Made by a program: the position numbers and the translations under genes
The notes under the pieces: generated by a model
Databases searched by the model: none
What the model was told of the DNA's origin: nothing
Seen by the model: the letters and a program-made list of their open reading frames with translations, nothing else
Assembly (NCBI GenBank): GCA_947462335.1
Contig: OX381709.1
Span: forward strand, 62,984,609-63,048,608
Direction of reading: 5' to 3'
Length of the DNA stretch: 64,000 bases
Source: Harmothoe impar
Lineage: Eukaryota; Annelida; Polychaeta; Phyllodocida; Polynoidae
Shown: positions 1-41,127 of the stretch, piece after piece
How positions within the stretch are numbered: the stretch's first letter is position 1
How the letters are laid out: each line of letters starts with the position of its first letter

Positions 1-277
1 TATTATCGGGCAGACTAATGAAAGACAGGTCCACACTTGCCGACATCTTGTTTCTGCGGTTGTGGCGCTGTTCCTGCATGATGACGTCAAAGGTCGGTGA
101 GGATGGCACCTGTCTGGGACTACTGTCTGTTGTCGTTTTCAAAGACAACGTAGCGGAGGAGATTTTGGGACGGTCTATTGGTGATGGGAGCGGGATGCGG
201 ACACCCCGCCTACCACGCCTGCTGCACTTCTCTTCATGAATCATCTTTTTGAGTTGTTCAGTTGAAATATCGTCAAC
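1..277 (-). CDS. MAPK6: ERK3/4-like kinase exon 4 (C-terminal tail, cut by window edge)
   Basis: The acceptor ttaattacag|GTTGAC puts [17 protein letters not shown] straight after FRIEAE, as in ERK3. The frame stays open to base 1 and encodes a basic, serine/proline-rich tail. No stop is present, so the gene continues to the left. Confidence 0.8.
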
Positions 278-2769
278 CTGTAATTAAGTTTAATATTATT
301 CAATCTTTTAAATTATAAAACTGCATGGCATTTTCTTTCTCTTTTCTTTTTAAATATTTGGTGATAAATCAAAGAGTTTGTTAAGGCTATATAGGCACTA
401 ATTATAAGAAGTACAGAATAAAAGATATAAATTGACATCTGAATGGAAAATCATTGTTGATTCAGAGTAAGACAATGTATACATAGTACTTTTGAGTATA
501 CAGGACAATAGAGCATTAACAAACCTCAGCTTCGATCCTGAATGGATTGGCGGCGACGGGCTCTTTGTTTGGCTTTGCGTAGAGTTTGAGGTATGAGTGT
601 GAAAGGGCTTCTATTGGAGTCATCCTGTCACGAGGATTAAACACGAGCATATTCTCCAGTAGGTCAATCACTGCAAAGGGGTTCAAAGGACACATGGAGA
701 GTATTATTTAATAGGAGAATAGATAACGGTCTACACGTAAATATGATATGTGCTGACAATTAAAGGGAAATGCTACTTGTTCAGAGATTACGGAAATTCT
801 ATTGCTATTTGCATAGAACTCAGGATAATATAAGTTTGATTTATGATCAAACAGAAAATTGAAAAATATTGACATGTCACCGAGCTAACTTTCATGATAC
901 AGCCATTTGAAGAAAAGAGTACCTCTACTATAGAAACGAATGGGAAAACGGTATTTTTTCACATTACCTGCCATGGATAATTTCCTTCTATTGCTATAAC
1001 AACCAAACCTTGGGAGTGTGTAATGTGCATCTATACAAACATTTTAAAAGCAAAAAACTAGGGGGTCACTTGTGAAATGAGAAAGTTATGAATTTTTCAA
1101 AAATATTAATTTTGCCTTAACTATAGGATCCCATGGGTGACCAGGTGGCTTATAAATGCCATAATATATGTGTAATCTCCAAGTGGCAATGAAATGGTTG
1201 ATTAAGGAAAAGTAATGTATATTGGAATATGAATATAACTAAAAGAAGAACTTCCATGACTTTCGATTTTTGCCACCAGGTGGCTCTTGTGTAGGAACCC
1301 GCATTTCCCTTTAAACCCTAACCCCGCTCACATGGAAAGTATTATTTAATCCACAAGTAGTCTAGATAACGGACCAGCGGTAAATGCAGGATGCGAACAA
1401 TTTACCCGCTACCCCTCTTACCCCCCGAGTTTTAACCCATGTCGCCTTGTATGTAACCGTATCACATAAACAAAACATAGACATATTGACTACAACAACT
1501 ACAGTATCTCAGAACCTGAGTCAAACACTCACCAGCTGGATTGACATCGTCAAGTCTGTGGGAGAGGGGACGTTGGGGTGTGAGTGGGTGCTGGTGCAGC
1601 ATCTGCTTGGGTAGGACATGCAGCATGGCACTCCAGTCCTGCTCGGTCAGCTCAACCGCGTCTACAATATGGCGGAGCTGGTCATCGTCTGTCGCACCGG
1701 TGAAGAGCGGCTTCCCCAGGAGCATCTCACCCACGATACAGCCGGCGCTCCACATGTCTACGGCTGGGGTGTAGGACTGTCGGGTGAGCATCAGCTCAGG
1801 GGCCCGGTACCAGTAGGTCCCTAGATCAGCAGTAAGGTGACCCTGCGAAAAATACGGGATAATGTATCGTTAAGAAATTAGAAGAATGACTCAATTTATT
1901 AAATTCATCCTGGTAACTACCGGTATATCCAGAGTGATTTTTTAAAAACTTTTTGGTAAATGATTATCATCACCCTTCTGGATATCACTTACGGTATACA
2001 TATTTCTTATAATGCTTTTGATTTCTATTAACAGGGCACTTTGAATTAACTTAAGAACTGTAAATTTACTTACCGAGTGACAATAGTTGGGGTCAACTAT
2101 TCGGGCCAGTCCAAAGTCTCCTATCTTGAGCAGGAGGGTATCACAGTTGATGAAAAGGTTGGAGGGTTTCAGATCACGGTGAAAAACATTAGCGGACCTC
2201 AAGTAATGCAGACCACGAACAAGCTGATATGTGATGAGGGTGACGTGGTCGGACTCGAGCAGCTTCTGTGTGATGAGCACGTGCAGGTTGGTGTCGAGCA
2301 GCTCAGTGACGATATACATCTGCAGCGATAAACCTGGACTGGTATCACCGTTTTTCGCACTTCCCGCTTCTCCGGCTTGCTGCGCTCCATCGTCAAGCAT
2401 GACATCCATGACGCGCACTATGTTCTCGTGCTTCATTTGGCACATAATTCTTACTTCGCGCAGGGCATATTTGAAGCTAAGCTGGCTCTCCACTTTGATC
2501 TTCTTGGCGGCAACCCGCTGCTGATTGGAGCGCTCCAGGGCAGAAACCACAAGCCCATGTACACCGAAGCCGATGGGTTGAACCTCAGTGTAGTTAGGCC
2601 CGAGCCCAAAGCTTTCTAAAGACTGGGTGTTAATTGTCAGAGGACCTAGGTTGTGACTTTGACTGGGCTCAGCCTCCTTCATATTCGGCTGTGGTTTCAA
2701 CTTTGCTGTTGGCCGAACCATCCTGAGGTGCTCAACTCGCTCTTTATCAGTTCCGCCCTGCTCCGCCAT
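1..2769 (-). CDS. MAPK6: Atypical MAP kinase, ERK3/ERK4 (MAPK6/MAPK4) family, 3'-partial
   Basis: Four exons read leftwards: 2769-2074, 1842-1533, 670-525 and 277-1. Intron phases are 0, 1 and 0, and all junctions are GT..AG. The 476 visible residues carry a glycine loop GFGVHG (about 67-72), catalytic Lys89, helix-C Glu105, HRD at 197-199, DFG at 218-220 and an APE motif. The DFG context ([13 protein letters not shown]) and the short insert after the helix-C region are typical of ERK3/ERK4. The vertebrate SEG activation motif is replaced by Thr236-Ala-Asp, and the SPR motif peculiar to ERK3/4 reads APE. FRIEAE (379-384) followed by VDDI matches the FRIEDE docking motif through which ERK3/4 bind MK5. 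The family are serine/threonine kinases acting with MK5 in cytoplasm and nucleus. The start was chosen as the Met opening MAEQGG; an in-frame Met 16 codons upstream is less likely, since a possible acceptor lies between them. The long C-terminal tail is cut by the window edge. Confidence 0.9.
525..670 (-). CDS. MAPK6: ERK3/4-like kinase exon 3 (end of C-lobe, docking motif)
   Basis: The acceptor is ctttgcag|TGATTG. The exon encodes [19 protein letters not shown] and then [10 protein letters not shown]...NPFRIEAE, matching the end of the kinase domain and the MK5 docking motif. It ends in phase 0 before gtttgt. Confidence 0.88.
671..1532 (-). other. Kinase introns: no internal feature seen
   Basis: This is the largest kinase intron shown; the others are 278-524 and 1843-2073. 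It holds two short CCAGGTGGCT sites (near 1141 and 1277). I see no repeat, exon or RNA gene in it. Confidence 0.6.
1533..1842 (-). CDS. MAPK6: ERK3/4-like kinase exon 2 (activation loop and C-lobe)
   Basis: The acceptor is ttcgcag|GGTCAC. The exon opens [17 protein letters not shown], which aligns with the ERK3 activation segment, and continues through [13 protein letters not shown]. The donor is GCTG|gtgagt in phase 1. The exon adds 103 codons plus one base. Confidence 0.9.
2074..2769 (-). CDS. MAPK6: ERK3/4-like kinase exon 1 (N-lobe to DFG+9)
   Basis: This exon holds 232 codons from the chosen ATG to ...PNYCHS and ends in phase 0 at the donor TCG|gtaagt. It carries the N-terminal extension (about 60 residues, longer than the roughly 20 of vertebrate ERK3), the ATP-binding loop, Lys89, HRD and DFG. 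Confidence 0.9.
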
Positions 2770-3049
2770 AGCGTCACCAACACTGGATGTTGAAATGATA
2801 CAAATATTGAATTTCACTATACAAAGTAAACTTTATGCCTATTTATATACCGGTACATGTGGTGCTAATGTGTGCAGTACGAAAACATGTTATACAGTTA
2901 TTCTAACAAGATGACATTTCTATTCATTATTGCAACAGAATCTGTTAATACTTCCTTGAGCGGTGTCTTAGAGTTAGGACTCAAAATTCAATGCTTTTAA
3001 AATTGATCCAGCATGTTGGTGAAGACCGTACTTCTCTTGCTACCAGTGC

Positions 3050-3442
3050 CTATTCCATTTCCTTGTATCTCCTCTTATGTTGCTCAAATTTGATCTCATC
3101 GCCATATGTATGATCATTGTGGAATATCGTGCCTGTTAAAGTGCACTGAAAAACACCATGGCTGGGCTCCATGGGACCCTCTTTCTGATCTCTTACTACC
3201 CATGGATAACATTTGATTCCCCCCATCCCCTGAATATTATATTGTTACAGTGTTTGGAACAAATTTAAGTAATATTTAGAAAATCGGCTTACAATGATCT
3301 TCACTTTGAGCTTACCTGCCTTCTCACCGCACCCACACCCGAAGAACTGACGAGAACAGTCACATGTCTCTCTTGTCTCGTTATCTTCAACTGGAATACA
3401 ACAGATGATATGACAGAAAACAGCAGCAAGAATAAACAACAA
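3050..3442 (-). CDS. Small secreted cysteine-containing peptide, two exons (novel model)
   Basis: Exon 1 (3442-3316) begins with a Met and a clear signal peptide (MLFILAAVFCHIICC), followed by IPVEDNETRETCDCSRQFFG and CGCG. It ends in phase 1 at gaaggcag|gtaagc. Exon 2 (3132-3050) follows the acceptor ctttaacag and restores the frame exactly. It adds 26 residues rich in charged and aromatic groups, with a dibasic KRR near the end (FEQHKRRYKEME), before TAG. The total is 69 residues. The paired CxC motifs (CDC, CGC) suggest a disulphide or metal-binding segment, and KRR could be a prohormone cleavage site. I do not recognise the family. The gene ends about 280 bp upstream of the kinase start codon and reads the same way. 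It could be a chance pairing of an ORF with a splice frame; the phase match, signal peptide and good splice sites argue for a real gene. Confidence 0.5.
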
Positions 3443-3565
3443 TGCTTTGCTAACGCAGTTTCAACCTTTTTGGGGGCGTTTTAAGGAAGTGGTCATTTCT
3501 GGACAACGAAGTGGGAACCCCTTGGTAGGGGGGGGGGGGTGTTAATGTAATTATATTGTATTATA

Positions 3566-3829
3566 CCACGGTTATCCACTTTAGGCACTCAAACCCAGCG
3601 CCGCAACTGGATAACCACTGTGAATTAGCAGTGGATAACCGCACTGCTATGACGTCACATGGTGAGTTTTCCTGATAAACACAAGTTTTAGGGTGAAATT
3701 AATCACTTTTTTATCTCAAGTGTTAGAACTATGGTATAAACGGAATAATGCATGGATAAGCCAGCACTCGGGCTGGTTATCCATGGCTAAGGCACGAGGG
3801 GCAGCCCCGTGCCTTAGCCATGGATAACC
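3566..3829. repeat. Foldback element with GGATAACC motifs
   Basis: A near-perfect hairpin lies at 3775-3829: 22-bp arms (GGTTATCCATGGCTAAG... and its complement) around an 11-bp loop, with weaker pairing outside the arms. GGATAACC or its complement recurs at about 3570, 3608, 3632, 3775 and 3822. This looks like a MITE or its remnant. No target duplication is clear. Confidence 0.6.
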
Positions 3830-5640
3830 AACCCTCGTGCTTGTTTATTTATGTATTATTTCCTTAATAATGCATTATCATTATGGATTACATTTTGGCC
3901 CCCCAGAGCGCCTGATAAGAGTACCAGTACTCATAAAATATATGAATTATCTCTCAACTCAATTTAATTTTTTCTTATAGTTATACCCTTCTGAGCCTCC
4001 TCGAAACCAAAATGTAGCCTATTTATCTATAACCTTGAAACCTCCTAGAGATTATATGTCTTATGTTTTATGCTGAGTAGTGTCCTTTGTCCTTGTCCAT
4101 GTTGGCGTGTCTTGAGCAGGATGACTTTGAGTAGGATGAATTTACATAATGATGATGTTAATATTGAAAATAAGAAATTTAAGTCTTCTAGTGTCTTTAT
4201 GATTACCCGGTATGTCTCTTCCAAACTTCCTTCCCGTCTCTTCTTTACCGTCACATTTCTTTTAAGGGATTTCACGTCACTTTCGTTCCCTTTGTCATCC
4301 CCCTCTCCTCTTTCTCTTCATGGGGGCTTGTTTTATCATTTGCTTCTCTTTTTCCTTTCTTTAAGCAATTTCTTCCTTTGCCCTTTTGGGTTTGTTCCAG
4401 GCCAAGGCCAAGCCAGACTATAATTTTTGCTATAAACTTCTCCTTCGTTTCTAGAAGCTGGACTTCATGTGGAAGCCTGCTCCAGAACTTCCTCCCTGTT
4501 TTTTTCTCTTCTCATGTACCTCTCGAAGGTTTAGAGAAAAAGATCATTGTCATTGATTGTTAATTGGAGAGATCAAGGGTGTGTATTGGAAAGATCAATG
4601 AGAAGGGGAGGTAGTAAAAGTAGATGGGGGCTACTGTGTAATTATAAGTAGATCTATAATTTGTGTATTTGCAGAGACATAGAGGTATGTCTCTGGTATT
4701 TGGATAGGGTGGCAGCCTGCTCACAGGATACATCACCAGGCTATCCAACTGGTAGGATAGACGCTGACCGAGGCTGGTTCTCACCCCACACTGGGCCAGG
4801 CCGAGGGGCAGGGCCGCCCAGTTGTGTGAGTCAGACTGAAGCCTGGACTCTGGAGGCTGGCAGTGGGAGGGTGCTGAGTAGCAATTATTTTTGATTGTCT
4901 ATGGGCATATTTTGTAACAATTAGGATATCATGTACACACACCAATGTCCAAAGTCATCTACTCTATCCTCTTAAGATAAGTCAGGGATGTAGATGCCCA
5001 TTAAACTTAATGAAAACCATTTACTTACCTGCGAAGAAACAAACAAATAACAGAGTTCTCAGCTGGCACTATCTGATGTGTCATGACAAACAGCACACAC
5101 AAAACTAATTTATAATTATGATATTTACTGTTTGATAAAATTGATAATAATAAAATGTAACAAAATATAGTATAATTATCCAAGTTCAGCCTTGATCAAT
5201 GCAATTTGGGGCTGCTAAAACGATATATAGATAAACTTTATTGTGGCAATCATTTTCTGGGGACGTTCTGCTGTGTCTCACCACAGTATTATATTTATAT
5301 AAAAATATGTTTATTAATGCTGTATCAAATGGTTCAGTGAAATTATATGATATAATAGTATGTATCTAAACTAATTTATAACAATAAGCCATTATCCGTA
5401 TACATCGCATATCTTTTAAAATGAAAGCAAAATAATGTCCACCCTAAAATAAGTAGATATTGTGTATAGCGAGACCTTAAGTTTTTCCGCGAATTCTGGG
5501 ACAACCAAATAAAGAAATCGTCCAGGAAATACAGCGACTGTTTACTATTCACATACACTTCGTTGATTGTAAGTGGCAGTTCGGCACAATACCGTTTCTG
5601 TTAGTTGCACTAAAAAACATTGAATTTACATCTACGTTTG
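3830..5640. other. Intergenic, no gene recognised
   Basis: AT-rich sequence with short open frames only, none with a recognisable domain. It is the presumed upstream and promoter region of the REEP-like gene. An acceptor-like tttatag at 5646-5652 could end a 5' untranslated intron. Confidence 0.5.
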
Positions 5641-5703
5641 TGTGTTTATAGGTCAAAGGGCACCGGGCGAAACGTCACAACTCCACTTGACATCTGGACG
5701 AAA

Positions 5704-34794
<29,091 letters not shown>

Positions 34795-36795
34795 GCTTGG
34801 ACCCCACCGCACCGCCAAATCCAGCATTGCAACTAACCCGCAATACAAGGGGGCTTACCCGCATAGTAGTCCCAGCTAACAAGGCGGACAAAGGAACATG
34901 CTTATCATACAGATAGAGACAGAGGACAGAACAAGATGAATGCTTGTCTAGAATAAGGTGAACGCTTAAAGAGAAACAAGAAAGATAAGAACCAAACGTA
35001 ACCTGCATTGTCATGGCAACAATTTAAATCTAAATGCCTTGTTGTGCTTAAGGTATGCTTCTCACGCCGCGGTGCAATGAATAAGACGGACATTGAGAAA
35101 GTTCAGTCATCGCTTATTAATTCATGCTGCAATTTATGGGATTTGTATTGTACCAACACTGTCAATACTAAATATATATATATATAGGTATACATGTATA
35201 TGGGGTGTAGCGTGTAGCTACGTAAATGTGGTACACTTCTAGTCACGCTTCAGATAACCCTTTCTTCTTTGACTTGAGTGGTTCAAGGTTTCCTTCTTTA
35301 TGGTCAATGTATATCTGCCGAATTTTCACGTGTAAATACAAACTGTACATTACGAATCCGCTAAAGTCAATGTTGTGTTGTATCGCAACTACGGTTTGAT
35401 GCTTGCAAATGTAGCCTATGTAGTGAGTATCGTTATCAGCAACAGGGTATGTCATACCTTACATTATGATGCCACTGACATTTTCCATATTTCTACTTAA
35501 CATAATTTCAGTCTGGATCTCAAAACATTTCTCTTAGTGTAGAATGAGCTACTTCCTTTACCATAATGTGTTCCGTTCGTGAGAGCTACATGGTTTTCTG
35601 AGTAAGGTACTTTGGTTGAGAGTATTTAGAGCCTACTCTCCGAGAAATGTGGAAATGTTTGAGGTTTGCTAATGTATTATCCAGTGTGATCTAGATGTAT
35701 GTCATAGAAGTCTATGGTCTCATGAATCACGCATAGTGCAGGCTAAAGCTATACCACTGGCAAATTCCCAGTCGTTCAAGGAAATTGACACTTCAAACAA
35801 TGTGTCAACCATGTCCTTTTTGCTCATGGTAATTAAAGGTGAAAAGGTAGAACTTGTAGCAGTAAAGGGAGTGTAGGTGGTGTATGATTTGAGTCTGCAT
35901 ACCAAAACTTGAACCACGAGTAATTGTCAACGAAAGCCTTGACCTCAGATCGAGTGAATCAATGCGCGAAATACTGAGAGCTAGATAGACCGTGTAAACT
36001 TTGTCGATTCGAGAGATCGGTGACGATAAAACCATAAATGAGATTGTCCGCACGCTAGAAAGCACAACGCCATGGCATAGTCCCCCTACCCGGTTGGGAC
36101 CAGTTAAGGAGCCGCCGCCAAGTCCAGATGTCCAGGTCGGTGTTGCCATGCCAATATAACAACGGAACGAGCAGGAGGTTTGAGTACAAAACAAAGTTAT
36201 ACAGATTACAGGACGTTGGGGGTTATTGGAACTTTTTCATTTTTTTTTTCATTTTCTACCTTTTTTTGATCATTCCATATTCTCTAATTCCCTCTGTGTG
36301 ATTGACCTCGTCATATATTGATCTGATTGGCCATACACAGCTTGTCCCTCCTCCTGCCTCCCTGCCTTCTTCTAATAGTAATACCTTGATCTTGTGATGT
36401 CAACTAGCAGTGATTTATTAAAAATCCTAGAAATCAACAAATATGCATAGCCAATTATGAAAGAAATAGTTTCGCAAGTCGTTAAGGTTACTTTCACTTG
36501 AAGTAACACAAACGCGTGTAAAGACTGAAATGGAAATTACGTCCCAAAAGTTGTATAGCACATATTTTGATAACTAATATTTTTCTCCCATTTAGAATCG
36601 ACTGTAAAGATAGCAGTAGAAAATGACCATTGTGTTAGATGATGACATTAGTCGTGTAACATTATGCTATAGGCGCATTTACTGAGCTGGAATTGTTGGA
36701 AATTCATTAAAAATAGTACAATCTGTTATCTATTTCTGTTGCTAAAGCTATAAAAATGGGCATACTCTTGTACGAATAAAGAAATTTGATTCTTT
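34795..36795 (+). other. REEP5: REEP-like 3' untranslated region (inferred)
   Basis: The first canonical AATAAA I found after the stop codon is at 36775-36780, which would give a UTR of about 2 kb. No competing gene is visible in the interval. Confidence 0.45.
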
Positions 36796-36799
36796 GATC

Positions 36800-38213
36800 G
36801 CATGCACGTTATGAGGATCTAATTCATCTCTTGTCTTGGTGTGTCTTCACGGATAAATAATGTGAATTTATTGTCAGAACAATCATAACCATAGAGGTTC
36901 TCCGTGACTTTTTTCTTGGACTATTGTGATGAACAAAAAATAAATTATATAAAAAGATACAAGTGTTTGTATTCAGTTTTGCTTCGGTATTAGAATAAAA
37001 ACAGTGGATAGCCTACTGCTGACACGTGGAAGGTGGAAGGGAATGCGAGCCTGCCAAAATGCATTAGACAAATTTCTTTACCTAGCATCTCAAAGGTAAT
37101 CAATTTTGATAGTATTCCTATGTGCAAGCAGTAATTATTCTAGAAACCACGAAGTCTTGACAAAATATGGCAGTTTTTAATAAGCATCTCACAAACATAA
37201 TAAGTACAAGTTTTCATCTAAACAACTGTAGATGAACCGTTCAATGTATAAATACAGAATGTTTTCAACCAAATAACACACTGCTAAAATGGGAAGGAGA
37301 TCCACAAGTTTTGAGAAACCGTGTCCTTTAAAAACGAAATATCCCAAAACAGTCATAATATCGCTTAAGTAACAATCTCCAGAAATACAAACTAAAAAGG
37401 AATGTAATTAGAGAAAACAGCGTACATGGCGATAGGCTATGAAATGAAACATTGACAAGTGTATACGTTAAGCGAACAAAATTGCTTGGTTTCCCTATAG
37501 GTACGGTAGAAGGACTTCTTTTAGTAGAACAGAATATAGAAAGTTCACCCCGTGCAAAGTTTCTCCTTGCACCATCTTTTTGGATTTCATTAAAGCACCT
37601 TTGTGTGAACAGATCTCAAACCCTGGGTATATTTTAGAACAATGTGCCCTATAATAGTATTACACAAGATATTACCGTGTACACACACTCCAGGAACCTG
37701 TAAATACCATTCCTCAAGAGGGTCTATACTAGTAATCCCCCGCATCAGATCCCATTGTATATGAAAAGTGCATTGTATTACATCCATCACTCGCCATGTC
37801 CAATGAATATGTATCGTAAATATTCAAAAGCAGAGTTTGTGCAGTATCCTTCCTTGACCCACCACCTTATACATGGAGGTGCTACATAGTTCTAATCCAC
37901 ATGACGGATTAGCTTCTTTGTTCCAGTATAGTGTAAAGAACAATGTTCTTCACAGTGCTTGCTCTTTCATCTCTTAAATCAAATCATCAATATTTATAAA
38001 CAGAGAGAGTATACATATCACAAGTGTCAGAAACTGTACAGTAACAATGTAATCAGTTTCCAGACAACACCTACCGGTAATATGCCTGATCAAAAACATC
38101 CGCTTTAAAGCTATGTAATAAGCATCTGACCTAACAGTGGCCTGTGCAAAATCTTTTCCAAAGATCCATATATATATAAACCTTTCAGTGTTTCTTCCAG
38201 TATGTGGGGCGTG
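36800..38213. other. Convergent intergenic / LDAF1-like 3' UTR region
   Basis: It separates the REEP-like 3' end from the stop codon of the oppositely reading LDAF1-like gene. A minus-strand AATAAA is at 36867-36872. Nothing else is recognised. Confidence 0.45.
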
Positions 38214-39359
38214 TTAATCATCATGTGGCCTGGCGTCCTCTCGGTCCTGCTTCTCTCTGTTCTCCCCGGTCGGGTCCTGTGTGCCCGACCGGCGCTGTGC
38301 GGCGGCAGCCAACACCTCCGCATGCCGCATACAGCTCACATAGAGATGCTGCGCGTAGGCACTCCACGCGTCACGGTTACCTTGGACGTAGACGACCACC
38401 CGCCGCCCACCTATCACTGTTGTCACCAGCCCCAGGAGGACAGCGCTGAGGATGAGCGCAATTATAGCGAACACAATCAGGGACCCACCGAGCGCCACCG
38501 TGCCGAACACCAGGAGGAAACCTATAGTGGGGTATAGGAAGGAGAAACAACACCATCAGTGGAAAAGTTTGTGTTGGCCATTTTATAGTCGATGATACAT
38601 ACTGTTGGGGGGGGGGGGGGTCAATTAATGAGGCTACAACATACATGTGATAGTAATGCTAAATAGTCCTGGATACTGCAGAACTCGGGTATATATGCAG
38701 TTATTGAATTATTGATGATTCAAACGATGATTAAAACCTTAATCCGTTTGATAAACTGCATAATGAGGATAAACTCTTAATCAATAGATACATAGATAGA
38801 CTAAAGAGGGAAAGTGGCCTTCATGTCTTTAGTGCAGTATACCTAGGCTGATGAACCAAGGTACTCAGGACGCCCTCTCCCGTCATACAGGAGAAGCATC
38901 CCATTATGTGTGTGACCTGCACGCCCTCACCGGGATGTATATGAACTAACATGTACAACAAAATGTGTGCGCACCTAATCAGTTTACAAATGTACCTCAT
39001 ATGAACAAAAACGATTGAAAATTTTAATTTTGATTTTTTTCATTAATTGAAAATCAATATTCCTTATGATTCCTCTGTCAAATAGAAATAAAGACCCACC
39101 TTCAAAGAAGAGAAAGCTGAAGAAGGTGACAAAAACGCTGATGGAGGCAAACAGAATGAAGATGCCTACAGGGATGGAGCAGAGTGAGATGACCATGGCG
39201 ACCACGAAGGCTTGGACGGGGTGCGCCTCGGCCAGCTCCTGGAGGCGCCTCACCTTGTCGCGCACCTGGAGGCGGTCCTGCACCACCTCCAGTAGGTGCA
39301 CGAACCGCTGCCATGTCTGGCTAAGGTTCTCACCTCCCTCACCCTCCGCAGCGACTTCC
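38214..39359 (-). CDS. LDAF1: LDAF1/promethin-like lipid-droplet assembly protein, 5'-partial
   Basis: Two exons are seen, 39359-39100 and 38521-38214, joined in phase 1 (TTTGAAG|gtgggt ... actatag|GTTTCC). They encode an N-terminal helical segment (TWQRFVHLLEVVQDRLQ, LQELAEAHPVQAF). Two long hydrophobic hairpins follow (VVAMVISLCSIPVGIFILFA; GTVALGGSLIVFAIIALILS). The alanine- and arginine-rich tail ends in HPDD-like charge (ARPHDD) and TAA. The HPxxAF followed by PVGxF and the double hairpin match promethin/LDAF1 (TMEM159), the seipin partner that marks sites of lipid-droplet formation in the ER. The first visible exon begins in phase 2 after tcaacag, so a short 5' exon is missing. The gene is tail to tail with the REEP-like gene. 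Confidence 0.75.
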
Positions 39360-39539
39360 CTGTTGACACAAAGTACAAAACGCTGAATAGATTTCACATG
39401 GTACTTTTAAATCCTTTCAAGATATTGGCATGGTGGTGTAATTCACTATAAATGTCAGATCCTAAGTTTATACCAAGTACACTAGGTGATCGACCCTTGG
39501 GGTACTGTCTACTTTGCCATTTAGAATTTTAACATCACT

Positions 39540-39960
39540 ATTCCATGAGGTTCAGAACGCCCTTGTCTCAATCTTTGGAACCGAGCTGCAGGTGCTGGTG
39601 GTAAAAACATGTGGCTTGACCGTTATGGAATCTATGAAATAAGCTGAAGACAAAAGTACTGCTCCTACACATCTACCAATTCAAGGGTTATCTAACTTAA
39701 ACTCAAACACCACATAAATATGGTGTGAGAGGGACAGGCCTTTGCCGTTTGGTATGCTGTAAGTCTATCCAATAGTCTACCACAGCATGGGGGAGGGCAG
39801 CTATGGGTGGAGTCATGAACCACAAATTAAGACTCCAAACTCATACTAGATCTACTTAAGGGGAGGCTTGATGATATGCATATCCAAGAATATAACCAAT
39901 ACCACTATGTTAATGTCATAGATAATTCTGGCAAGTGTGATATCGATCTATAGGGAGCGG
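39540..39960 (+). pseudogene. Non-LTR retrotransposon ORF2 remnant, fragment 1
   Basis: The translation shows GGKNMWLDRYGIYEIS and, in another frame, LLKGRLDDMHIQEYNQYHYV followed by DNSGKCDI. Both align with the fragments flanking the large transposon (GCKNIWLDPY; LSDIHIHKYN; DNCGKCDI). The pattern is that of the C-terminal end of LINE reverse-transcriptase proteins, with stops and frameshifts. Confidence 0.45.
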
Positions 39961-40304
39961 CAGGAGCCATTAATTGTAGACTACCCGGTATATTGTATTT
40001 TCATGTAATCAAGACTGTGTAGATTACCTTCCGGACAATACCATCTCAGTACCAATGAATATAGGGTTTCTATGCCTACATCTGTCTCAATGGCTATTGT
40101 CAATGTGCCCAACCTTCTCCCTATAGTATAGGTTATAGATCTACCTTCTAGAGTCGCGCCCTGACCCTGTGACTCTGGTCAGTTTAGACTGTAGGCCTAA
40201 TGGACACATGATTGACTGAGTTGACATAAAATGTCATGATTGAAATGACATTGACCGTCACAGTGCTACTGTAGCCTTGTAAATCGACATTTGTACTACC
40301 TGTA

Positions 40305-40526
40305 CCGTAAAACATGGCGTATAAGCCTAACTAGCGTATAGGCTGCACCGGACTTTGGACCAATCCAATAAGCTGTATTGGCCATCTGATTATGATGACT
40401 TTTGTACTGTATTATAGGAGGTAAAAACTCGCTCATTAGCTGCACCCAGACTCTCTGCCGATCTTTTAAGCTGCACCAGCGACCTGACTCGCGTACTAGC
40501 CGCGGCTTATACATGAGGTTTTACGG
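40305..40526. mobile_element. TA-flanked MITE, CCGTAAAAC ends
   Basis: The inverted ends CCGTAAAACATGGCGTATAA and GGCTTATACATGAGGTTTTA(CGG) lie between TA dinucleotides. The ends are related to those of the 27.2 kb MITE, so they are probably from the same Tc1/mariner-like mobilising family. Confidence 0.78.
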
Positions 40527-40654
40527 TAGCACTGTATTGTGCCAGTGGCAGTGTCCTCAGTCTGACAGTCAAGCCACACTGGCTAACATTAGGTCACAGG
40601 TACAGGCCCTGTGACAGGGGGTGTAGGCCTCCATTCTGTCCTCCGGTCTGATAG

Positions 40655-41125
40655 CAGGGTTGCCACCGACAAGGTAGTTTTAAATTCCCTGACTTTTCCC
40701 TGACATTTCCCTGACGTAATATCAAATTTCCCTGACAATCGCGACATAAATCCCATGTTTTTAAATGCCCTCCAACTATGAATATGTACTCCTTTTAAAT
40801 TAACTTCTACTTAGCGAGTGGTCATTATCCAACAACAGGGGTTTTTGAGTATCGCGTGCGCGCAAAAATTTTGCCCCCTCCTTCTTGAGGAATTAGATTT
40901 TTTCTCCCTTAGAATCATAGTAAAATACAGACTTTTTGAAAGAAAACAGGTGACTTTTTTTGGCATTTCAATGATTTTCCCTGACAAAATATTATTTTCC
41001 CTGACGTTTTTAGAAAATTTCATTTTCCCTGACATTTTGCTAAAAAATCTGAAATTCCCTGACATTTCCCTGACCTGGAACAAAAAATATTTTCGCAGAC
41101 ATTTTCCCTGACAGTGGCAACCCTG
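40655..41125. mobile_element. hAT-like MITE with TTCCCTGAC repeats
   Basis: The ends are CAGGGTTGCCAC and GTGGCAACCCTG, a common hAT-type terminus. TTCCCTGAC is repeated about ten times near both sides. An 8-bp target duplication is not visible; the right flank is occupied by another element. Confidence 0.65.
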
Positions 41126-41127
41126 AA

